Source: Ochotona curzoniae (taxonomy: Eukaryota; Chordata; Mammalia; Lagomorpha; Ochotonidae). From it: DNA of 64,000 nucleotides. Both the position numbers and the translations under genes were made by a program. Within the stretch, counting starts at the first letter, position 1, and every line of letters begins with the position of its first letter. The notes beneath the pieces were generated by a model that saw nothing but the letters and a program-made list of their open reading frames with translations, was not told where the DNA came from and made no database searches. Of this stretch, positions 56,011 to 64,000 are shown piece by piece. Location: positions 26,155,501 through 26,219,500 of the forward strand of contig NW_024466512.1 in the NCBI RefSeq assembly GCF_017591425.1, read 5' to 3'.

Positions 56011-56280
56011 GGCCAGTGTTTGAACACCAGCCTCCCATATCAGAGTTTCATCTGTTCTGCTTCTGATCCAGCTCCCTGCTAATGCACCTGGGAAAGTAGT
56101 GGAAGTTGGCCTGCACGCTTGGGTTCCTGCTGCTACCCGTGTGGGAAACCCAGGTGGAGTTTGAGGCTCTTGGCTTTAGCCCAGGTTATAGTACCCTTTA
56201 GCAAGTGAACCAATAGATGATGGTCTTGCCTTTCTCTGTCTCTTTGCTAGTGCCTTTCAAAGCAAAAACAAAACAGCTAA
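56011..56280 (+). mobile_element. CSINE, older subtype, forward
   Basis: GGCCAGTGTTTGAACACC, GCTTCTGATCCAGCTCCCTGCTAATGCACCTGGGAAAG, CCCGTGTGGGAAACCCAGGTGGAG, TTTAGCAAGTGAACCAATAGATG and CCTTTCAAAGC(A-rich). Confidence 0.87.
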
Positions 56281-57961
56281 AAAACCCAAGAACCTTTCGT
56301 GGACCCTCAATTTACTTTTGTGGGCAGATTCCATTTCTCCTGCGTTCTGCAGTTCCACAACTGTCTGTAGATGAGACTTCTTCCCCCATGAACAACTCGT
56401 GTTTGGTCATTTTATCCCTTTAAAAAGCTGGCAGCATGAGTACAACTTTTGCCTTTTGGTAATTATTCTCTCTGTGTTATCAAAACTGGCCTCAGAAGCA
56501 CAAGGCTGTGGAATTAGGGCAGGATCATACAGTGTCACGCGTTACCCAGGTACATTCTCAGCTCTGGCGCATCTTGTTCTGTGAATGGAATGTGGAGCCA
56601 TGGGGCCTTGGCCAAGCATGGTAGGTCCTGGCAGCCCAGGGCCTGGAATGGCAGCCTGACCCGAGCCCACCACCCAAGCTGGGACATCTTACTGGTTCCC
56701 ACAGTCTATTACAGTTCCCACTTGCAGTAGTCTGGCTTTGCTGCAGAATGACTCTGTTCATCCTTTAGGCTTTCACCCAAAAATGTGTGACTCTTTTGGA
56801 GGGGACTAGAAAGGGACATTCCAAAGATATGCTGTCATGGGCCCTATCAAATCAAACTCTCTGCAGTTCAGTTGCTAAGTAAATATTAAGTATCAGAGGT
56901 TTTAATTTAAAATAAACTCTGAAGTTCTCCATCTGACTGTCCCTCAGTAAGCTACATGATGATGTAAGCTTTCAGCATTTTTCTGTTAGGCTTAATGCAA
57001 ACAGCTTTAGGACTTGGCCTTGCTGCCCAGGCCCTGAGCCCTCCAGATTGTAGAGACAGTACCGCAGCTGAGACACTGGGTTTCACATCAGGCCGGCTTT
57101 CAGGAGACAAGTGTAAGGGCGCTCCTCTTCCAAGGAAACTTTGGGACTTGCCCCTCCTCTTGGACTTGTCAGAACCTACCCTCAGTGATCTGATGTCCAC
57201 AGGGGATTTATTAGCAAGATCACAGGCAGTTCACAGAGTTCATGGAATGCTAGACTGCACCCAGGGCCAGGGCAGAGATTTAAGGAGGCCGAGTGGTGGA
57301 AATAAGTGCCAGAATCAGATTCTAGAATCACCTAGACAGGATGCCTCTGCTGCTGCTGCCATTGTTTAGGACCAAACATTGGGTGCTGCCTTTGGCTCAA
57401 CTGCTTAGGCTGAGGTTTGCGTTTTCTTTTGAGCTGTCCCCTGTTTCTTCATGTCACCTGCTGGAAACTCAGTTACCAAGTGTGAGCATGCCACAGGTCC
57501 CTGTTGGCCCAGATTGTTGACCTTGTATGCCATACTGGTGCTCACCAGTGCATTGCCACAGTCACCTCTGGTCCCGAGGTTGTGCTGGATGGTCTCACTC
57601 TGCCATGATCTATTTCCTTCTCTCTCGTCACCACTGGACCAGTGAGTGGTTAGCATTGACCACGAGTAGGTGCCCAACGAGAGTGCTGGGACTGGCGTCT
57701 ACTCTCTTTGTAAACATTTGTGATGAGATGATATAAAATATTTTGAATATTACCCTTGAGCATGTCCACTTTAGATCAGCTTGTAATAGTGGGGCTGGCC
57801 ATGCAAAGTTGGTAGTTTCTATACGGAAAACTATGAAATATTTAAAGGGCTACCACTTTATAACAATGAGCGCTCATTGTGGGTGAGTTGAGGGAGCTTT
57901 TGGGTTTGGTCCATCAGACATTTCCATTCATTTCTTCCCTAGCCTAAGGATGCTGTGTAAT
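56281..57961. other. Non-coding unique sequence
   Basis: No repeat recognised. Overlapping frames at 56995-57369 (+) and 57405-57677 (-) lack family motifs. Confidence 0.4.
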
Positions 57962-57969
57962 TTGTACTT

Positions 57970-58258
57970 TTTTAAAAAGGATTTATTTATTTTTATTGGC
58001 AAATTAGATACACACAGAGCAGGAGGAAGATCTTGGGCTTACTGATTAACTCTCCAAGCAGCCACAGCGGCCAGAGCTGAGCCCATCTGGAGCCAGGAGC
58101 TTCCTCCAGATACCCTTTGGACCATCCTCGACTGTTTTCCAAGGCTGCAAACGGAACTGGATGGGAAGCGGGGCCACTGGGACACAAACCGGCACTCATA
58201 TGGGATTCCAACGTGTGCAAAGTGAGGACTTTAGTCACTAGGCTACTGCGTCAGGCCC
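57970..58258 (-). mobile_element. CSINE, reverse, short target duplication
   Basis: AAAGGATTTATTTATTTTTATTGGC, GGAAGATCTTGGGCTTACTGATTAACTC, GGATGGGAAGCGGGGCCACTGGGACAC, CACTCATATGGGATTCC and GGCTACTGCGTCAGGCCC. TTGTACTT flanks it at 57962-57969 and 58259-58266. Confidence 0.92.
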
Positions 58259-58266
58259 TTGTACTT

Positions 58267-58568
58267 ACTTTTTAAATTTAGATGAAGCAAGCTATACAGA
58301 GGGAATCAGAAACAGGATTATGGAATGCTGTAACAACAAAATATTATGCAGCCTTTACAATGATGGATATGCTAACTGGGTAGAAATCGAGGAAAATGTT
58401 TATGAAATATTTAATTTAAAAATTAGAACTCAGAGTGGTCCAGACATTATAACTACCTAAATGCTATTTCTGTATCTAAAGGTTAGAAAGAACTGTAAAG
58501 GAGTAAAAATAACTTCTGTGAGGATCAGTTCTCAATGGAATCAGAAAGATGTCTTTAATTATATTTTA
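58267..58568. other. Non-coding, AT-rich
   Basis: AT-rich spacer between oppositely oriented SINEs; nothing recognised. Confidence 0.4.
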
Positions 58569-58584
58569 AAAAAATGAGTAAGAA

Positions 58585-58912
58585 GGGGCCCGGCATTGTG
58601 GCCTAGCAGCTAAAATTCTCGCTTTGAACGCGCCGGGATCCCATATGGGTGCCGATTCTAATCCCAGCGGCCCCACTTTCCATCCAGCTTCCTGGTTGTG
58701 GCCTGGGAATGCAGTCGAGGACGGCCCAAAGCCTTGGGACACTGCACCCGTGTGGGAGACCTGGAAGAAGTTCCTGGCTCCTGACTTCGAATTGGCTCAG
58801 TTCCAGCTGTTGCAGTCGCTAGGGGGGTGAGTCAACAGACGGAAGATCTTCCTCTCTGTCTCTCCTCCTCTCTGTATGTCTGCCTTTCCAATAAAAATAA
58901 ATAAATCTTTTT
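58585..58912 (+). mobile_element. CSINE (young), forward, 16-bp target duplication
   Basis: GGGGCCCGGCATTGTGGCC head, CGCCGGGATCCCATATGGGTGCCG, GTCGAGGACGGCCC and CCAATAAAAATAAATAAATC tail. Flanks AAAAAATGAGTAAGAA (58569-58584) and AAAAAATGAGTACGAA (58913-58928) differ at one base. Confidence 0.97.
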
Positions 58913-58928
58913 AAAAAATGAGTACGAA

Positions 58929-59825
58929 AACCTTCCTATAATGTTACTGATCACAAGAACTCCGTTAGATAAGAATCGTGGATGGTATCACAACAGCGTT
59001 TTTGCCGCTGGAGGAGCACCACGTCGAGGTGTCCTAACACTGAGATTTGGCAGACACACGGCCATGGGGGGCTTGTGAGTATTAAGAAGTATTGTTTCCA
59101 CAGCATGGAGGGCAGGTGCAGGGGGACATCTCGGATGGACTCTGGGGAAGTTAATAGTGATGAAGTCATCACTGCTGATGGAGGAACAGAGAGGGACTCA
59201 GACTTACTTCCTTTTTGCCTCACGCATTCTAGTCTGACAGCTGCAAGGACAGTCCACAGGGCAAGCAAACAGTCAGGTCCCCCTGCAGGCTGTGGAGGGC
59301 TGTGCCCAGGAGCTGGTCCAGGTGAACGGCCCCAGCTCTGTGTGACCGACATGATACCAGTGCTTACATCACAGGGTGACAGTGAGGGGCGAGTGAATTT
59401 TTCAAGCATTTGGAGCACCTCCCTGCATCTGCTAAGCTCTATCAGAGCCTTGATATCAGTGACTCCTGGTGATCCGTGGGGTGATTTTTAAAAGAAAACG
59501 TGTGTTTCCCCTTTTCTTTACACTTTTGCCAGGCCACATGCTCTCAGTAGCTTGAGCTTTATCATGGAGTGTTGGAGCTGGCAGAGCTTTAGGGTGTGTC
59601 TAAAGCAACATAGCAGCCGGACACAGCTGAGGCTGAGTAGGGTAGGGTGCCCACAGTTATGAGGGCACTTGGCCCTCTGTGAGCTGGAAGCCTGGTGCAG
59701 CAACCTTGCTTCAGCTCCATGAGATCAAAGGTTGCATATGTGGGTGTTTGCCAGTACTGACTGCAGGGATGTCCCTGAAACCTGCCACTCATCCTTGCCA
59801 TCGTGTGCCGTTTGTGTCTCTGCAG
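58929..59825. other. Non-coding flank upstream of the exon candidate
   Basis: A 169-codon frame (58982-59491, +) shows no family motif. The last 30 bases before 59825 are pyrimidine-rich and end TTTGTGTCTCTGCAG, which serves as the acceptor of the exon candidate. Confidence 0.4.
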
Positions 59826-59880
59826 AGTTGCCCAGGGTCCTGGTTGTGGAAGACGCGTCCTGCCCCCACCATGAGCTCGG
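59826..59880 (+). CDS. Candidate 55-bp exon carrying a possible start codon
   Basis: A pyrimidine-rich acceptor ending TTTGTGTCTCTGCAG precedes 59826. The 55-base body ends at 59880 and is followed by GTGAGT, an excellent 5' splice donor. An ATG at 59871 sits in CCCACCATGAGC, a strong Kozak context. From it, the exon would encode Met-Ser-Ser plus the first base (G) of a fourth codon, leaving phase 1. The frame is also open upstream across the whole exon, so it could instead be an internal coding exon. CpG-containing words (GACGCGTCC, AGCTCGG) are uncommon nearby. The gene is not identified. Proteins starting Met-Ser-Ser-(Glu/Gly/Ala/Asp/Val) fit, SORBS1 being one from memory, but this is a guess. 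A chance match of splice signals remains possible. Confidence 0.4.
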
Positions 59881-60081
59881 GTGAGTTGCTCTAAAGCCTT
59901 GCTCTGTTTAAACCAATGAATCCAGGCCTCAGCACCATTTTACCTCTTATGTTTTGAAGTCTGGGTGAGTGCCCAAGCTTTAGTGTAATCGAGTTTTGGA
60001 GTGGCCTGTATGGGCAACACACTTTACATGCACCCAGTCTTGGATCTTCACCGTCACCTTTCACTTCACTGTTACAATTGG
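59881..60081. other. Putative intron start, no repeat
   Basis: Follows the GTGAGT donor; nothing else recognised. Confidence 0.35.
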
Positions 60082-60309
60082 CTGAGACAGAGACATGCTA
60101 TCTTCTGGTTCAATTGTTCAACAGTGAGGTTAGCCAGGGAGAAGGCCTGAGCCCAGTACTCCCACATGGGTGGCAAGTGTGAAGCACTGGCCATCATCGG
60201 TTGCCTCCAATAATGTGCATTAGCAGGGAGCTGGATTGCAAGTGGAGAGGGCAGACTCAAAAGAGGTCCTTTGTCTGCTGCCTTATCCATGGTGCCGAAC
60301 GCCTGCCCC
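60082..60309 (-). mobile_element. CSINE, older subtype, reverse, tail lost
   Basis: CTATCTTCTGGTTCAATTG, CAGTACTCCCACATGGGTGGC, GTGCATTAGCAGGGAGCTGGATTGCAAGTGGAG and GTGCCGAACGCCTGCCCC. Confidence 0.82.
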
Positions 60310-61248
60310 TCAGTAATGTTTTTATCAGAGTTACAGCACAGACATTCAGAGTGATAGGAATTCCCCCCAGGTACAAACTAACATGGTTTTTTTTTTCCAG
60401 TCAGGCTGGCAGAGTGATTTGCCCAGCCCTCTGCCATGTGTTTGGCATTTAAGAATTCAGATCTGAGCAAATGACCAGTTTTGAGTATATTGACTTTGGG
60501 ACTAGGGTGGAGAGTGTGGGCCGAGCAGAGAAGGGAGCAGCTCCCTGTTCATTGCGCAGTTGAGTGCGGTCAGCATTCCAGCCAGAACTAGAGGCAGACA
60601 AGTTTGCACCCAGATGTGAAGATCTACTTTAGCTGTGGGGCATCCCCTGGAGTCCCATGAGAACTGCAGGTACATCAGGGTGGGACTGAGGGCTGACCAT
60701 TTGAATCCTGAGCCTGCACTTGTTGTGTATATTGTTTAAAAGCAAGTCTTGTTGATATTATATGCAGTGCTCTTTTAGTTGCCTCCTGAGCTGTGAAGAA
60801 CTGTGTGCATTTAGGACCTGGAAGGCTGGTAGGATAGAGCTCCCTGCATATACAGACCTCACTCTTGTTTTTGACTGTGGCCTTGGGCCTGTGGTGGACC
60901 CTTCTCCTCCATTTAAGACAAGTTTTTTAAAAGCAGTGTTCCATTGAGATGTTGTGAAGCAAATCTTTTAAAGCTCTGAACCCTGACCCCAAAGCAAAGG
61001 TCTTGCTTTGCCCACATCAGGGTTAGTCAGTGTAAACTGGCACTGCTGCTCCTGTGGGTTAATACAAGGTCAGGAGAAGCTGGAAGGAGGAGGAGGGCAT
61101 GGATTAGCCTGAGAGCTCTCTCCAGTTCTTTCTCTCCGTTGGGAACTCGATGCCTACAGTGATTCCAAAAATTCTGGACCCTTGACCCCATAATTCCAGG
61201 TGTGATGTCTTCTGTCTTAATAAGGGGGATACAGAATTTCACTCCCAG
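60310..61248. other. Non-coding unique sequence
   Basis: No repeat or exon recognised. Confidence 0.4.
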
Positions 61249-61498
61249 GGCAGGCATTTGGCCTAGCTGTGAGGACACCGACTTCTTCGCCCTCAGAGCA
61301 TGGGGTCAGTTCCCAGCTTCCTGCTGGTGTGGACCCTGGAGGCAGCAGCGATGGCTCATTTGGTTCCAGCGCCCACGCAGGGGACTGGGTTGGGTACCTG
61401 CTCCCGGCTTCTAGCTGCAGCCTTTGTAGGCATTTGGGGAGTAAATCCATGGATGGGAGCTCTCTCTTTGTCCTCTTAAATATTTTTTTAAAAATCAT
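61249..61498 (+). mobile_element. Old CSINE (GGCAGCAGGTGATGG subtype), forward
   Basis: GGCAGGCATTTGGCCTAGCTGTGAGGAC, CTTCCTGCTGGTGTGGACCCTGGAGGCAGCAG, GTAGGCATTTGGGGAGTAAATCCATGGATGG and an A-rich end. Confidence 0.85.
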
Positions 61499-61764
61499 AT
61501 AAAATTAACCTTCATTGCTTAACATCTATGAAACTGAATAGAATCTTTATTAAAAACAAAAATGTAACATCTCCGTAAAGGTGAATAATGAATAAATTAC
61601 GTGTATTTACTTGATATAATATTGTTTCCACTATTAAAATGATATTAGGAAGTTAGTGCTTGTTTCACTCTTTGGAAAGTGCAGCATGAAAATGCCATGT
61701 TCTTTTTTATTGCAAGTGTGGGCAGGACTGTCAGTCCACCAAGGGAAGCGCTTTATCTGCATGA
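61499..61764. other. Non-coding, AT-rich
   Basis: AT-rich unique stretch. Confidence 0.4.
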
Positions 61765-61945
61765 GCTCATTGCGTTGTCGGGGCAACCCTCCAAAGGTAG
61801 GCGTGGATTGCCCACCTCTGCAGATGGGAACACTGAGCCCCAAGGGACTCATGGGGTCAGCCCACTGGAGTGTCGTGGTTTGCAGACAGACAGAGCTGTT
61901 GGACTCCAGTACATGGCTGCAGAGGTTTGAGTTTGAGCTGATGAC
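61765..61945 (-). mobile_element. MIR-like, reverse, diverged
   Basis: GAGCTCATTGCGTTGTCGGGGCAACCCTCCAAAGGTAGG, CACCTCTGCAGATGGGAACACTGAGCCCCAAGG and CAGACAGAGCTGTTGGACTCC follow reversed MIR order loosely. Confidence 0.45.
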
Positions 61946-62888
61946 GTGATTGATTTTTGAACACTTTTCAAATGCCTTTTAGTGTAATTGTTATGTAGAG
62001 AAAAGGGAAAAGTGAAAATTTGGGACTGGACCTGGTGGTGCCTCGGGAGCTGCTGTGCTTGGACTTGGGGAAGCCTGGATGAAGGGGCCTAGCAGTCCAG
62101 AAAGAAGCTGACCAGGAGGTACCAGGGCAGGTGGGCAAGGAAGGGCTGGAAAGAGAAGGAACCAGGGGCCGGGAACTTGGGATGTTTCTTTTACTTGGAA
62201 TTCTGGCTTTCCTGCCAGCACGTTCCTTCCACCCATCCCAGAAATGAGGACTCAAGGGAGACTTGACACCTGGAAGGAGGGGCCTTTGTCTGTCAGTGGA
62301 GGCTAGTCATGAAGAGGATGCAGCTGGCAGGGCCAGGAAGGTCCAGGCCACCGGGTGGGGAGGAGCAGCGCCCTGCTGGGGTCAGGTGCAGGTGTTGTTT
62401 CCAGAAGACAGCCAGCCCTGTGAGAACATGAGAAAGAGCCCTGGCCCAGTAACTTTATCTCAGGAAGCCGAGTTACTGGGCTCTAGGCCCAGTATATGTA
62501 GAAATAGAATATGAAGGTATTTCCAAAATGCATGGGAAATGGCATTAAAAGGTATGTTTTATTTTGGTGTAACAAATTTTGGAATCTGTGCTTGAGTTTT
62601 TTGTTTGTTTGTTGTTTTATGAGTTTGTTCCCTCAAAATTTTTTGTACCAAGATGAATGTGTCTTTTAATCCCATTCCTGTATACTTTTGGACGTACTTG
62701 TGTCTGTAACAATTCAGGAGACCAAAATGTTTATCCTGGTTGGGGAGGAAGATGGTGAGCAGGGAGGGCCAGGAGACAGGTTGGGACTGGTGGTGAAAGA
62801 GCCTTGAATCTGGAGTTGGTTGCTTAGGCTTTGCCTGCTAGGTAGCTGGTGGCCAAGGGGACTTACTTGTTACTTGGTTGGTTGGTTG
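61946..62888. other. Non-coding unique sequence
   Basis: GC-richer in 62030-62480. A (GGTT)n/(TTTA)n tract at 62873-62902 borders the next SINE. Frames of 81-95 codons show no family motif. Confidence 0.4.
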
Positions 62889-63198
62889 CTTATTTATTTA
62901 TTTGAAAAAGAGAGAAAGAGAGAGCTATTAGGAGATTGATCACTGGTTCACTCCGTAAATGCTCACCATGGCAGGGGCTGGGCCAAGCTAAGCTGGGAGA
63001 TGTGCCTTCACATAGGTCTGCCACGTGAGTGGGAGGAACTCAAGAGCTTGAGCCATTGTTTGCTGCCTCCCAGGGTGCACATTTGCAGAAAGCTGGAACT
63101 GGGAGTAGAGTTGAGACTTGGGCCCAGGCCTGGTGATACGGTGTGGGATGCAGGTATCCAACGGGTGTCTTTACTGCTGAGCCAAATTCTCATCCCAA
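62889..63198 (-). mobile_element. CSINE, older subtype, reverse
   Basis: TTATTTATTTATTTGAAAAAGAG, ATCACTGGTTCACTCCGTAAATG, GCCACGTGAGTGGGAGGAAC, TTTGCAGAAAGCTGGAACTGGGAG and CTGAGCCAAATTCTCATCCC. Confidence 0.84.
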
Positions 63199-64000
63199 CT
63201 TTTGGCCTTTTAATGACATCAGAAATGTCATTTTGTTAAATTTAAACATAACAAGGCATACCAAGGTATAGGTCACCCTGCTTACTTAAAAAAAAAAAAG
63301 TCCTTTGCACAAGTTCTAATATATTTTCCCCCATGTACATAATACTCTGCATGACTGAATTTCCAAAATAAATCCCAGATTTTAATTTTCAACACATAGG
63401 CGAAACTGAATGTATGGAAAACCCATTTTTTTTTCTGTTTAAAAGTGTCATGTCCTTCTGCCTGCCCCCCTGGAGCCCTGCCTGTCAGGCCAGAGATTGG
63501 GCTGGGGTTCAGAAAGTGCTATTAGAATGTAGACTGGTGCTGGGACCTGGAAGGGACAGAAAGGAGGCAGGAGGACACTCATCATTTCTGGGGCAGTGAT
63601 CCAGGGCTGGCCTGAGGTGTGAGCTGGGCTGTGTCCAAGGATGCTTCAAGGAAGGGCAGTGTGACTCTCACAGAGTGGGATGTGCCTTCGGGGAGGGGAG
63701 GGTTCCAGGAGCCTGAGTTTCTGACCTGGTTGACATACTGCTTGGATGTGCAGAGATGTATCTGAGCTGGAGTTTGAATGGATGAGTTGGCCTTGGGCAG
63801 GTAGGAAATGCCATTTTGAGAGAGTTAAGCAGATTTTTTTTAAATGTCAGAAAGGGAGCCATTCCTACAGGCACGGTACAACTTCCTGTTCTCGAACAAG
63901 TTGAAGCCACACTGCCAACTGCAGACTCTCCTGTAGTGCCACAGGGGACCTGTCTGAGACCCGACAGAGCCAACAGATGGAGCCACTCCAGGGCTTGTGA
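63199..64000. other. Non-coding, window end
   Basis: A poly(A) run at 63289-63299 and AT-rich DNA to 63430, then GC-richer unique sequence. No exon, repeat or RNA gene supported up to the end. Confidence 0.4.

Noticed and set aside
58982..59491. A 169-codon + strand frame with an overlapping 155-codon minus frame
   Set aside because: No family motif; overlapping open frames on both strands suggest chance.
1..64000. Endogenous retrovirus or LTR element
   Set aside because: No gag, pol or env words, primer-binding site or paired LTRs were seen, though old solo LTRs could escape reading by eye.
1..64000. CpG island promoter
   Set aside because: CpG clusters in the window coincide with young SINEs; no unique CpG-rich block of useful length was found.

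Overview
The window is nuclear DNA of a lagomorph, most probably a pika (Ochotona). The evidence is about forty copies of a tRNA-derived SINE of the lagomorph CSINE (C-repeat) family. The youngest copies share a head of the GGGCCCGGCGCGGTGGC type, a GGATCCCATATGGG block, a GGTTCTAATCC B box and an AATAAATCTTT tail. As I recall the families, this differs from the young CSINE of rabbit and fits pika. Base composition, ancient MIR, L2 and L1M fossils and microsatellites all suit a mammalian intron or intergenic region. The species call is from memory and was not searched.

No complete protein gene is visible. The best gene evidence is one short exon candidate at 59826-59880 on the + strand. It has a clean 3' splice site, 55 bases that include a Kozak-like CCCACCATGAGC start, and a GTGAGT donor. 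If it is real, the gene runs left to right, most of the window is a long 5' intron, and the next coding exon lies beyond 64000. Nearly all long open frames are read-through of SINEs or microsatellites.

Layout: 1-14500 is SINE-rich, with a minus-strand L1 3' end at 10697-10990. 14500-17120 has almost no lagomorph SINEs. 17120-25120 holds a tail-to-tail SINE pair, a (GA)n tract, a long minus-strand L1 3' region with about 86-bp G-rich tandem units (19371-20480), a 180-bp (TTTTC)n tract and a SINE inserted in a SINE. 25120-32600 carries MIR and L1M fossils and two young SINEs. 32600-42700 is the L1 district: a 180-bp L1 3' end with target duplication, an L1 3' UTR split by a SINE, and an L1-derived element at 38221-41415 that has a 5' UTR, an ORF1 relic and a 3' UTR but no recognisable ORF2 (HAL1-like). 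42700-52340 is SINE-poor. 52340-64000 returns to scattered SINEs and contains the exon candidate.

The strongest observations are the ORF2-less L1 element with two degenerate 5' UTR monomers, the tandem-repeat L1 3' region, the isolated initiator-type exon, and several inverted SINE pairs that would fold into double-stranded RNA if transcribed. I did not find a convincing new biological system; the interest is in retroelement structure and one probable exon.
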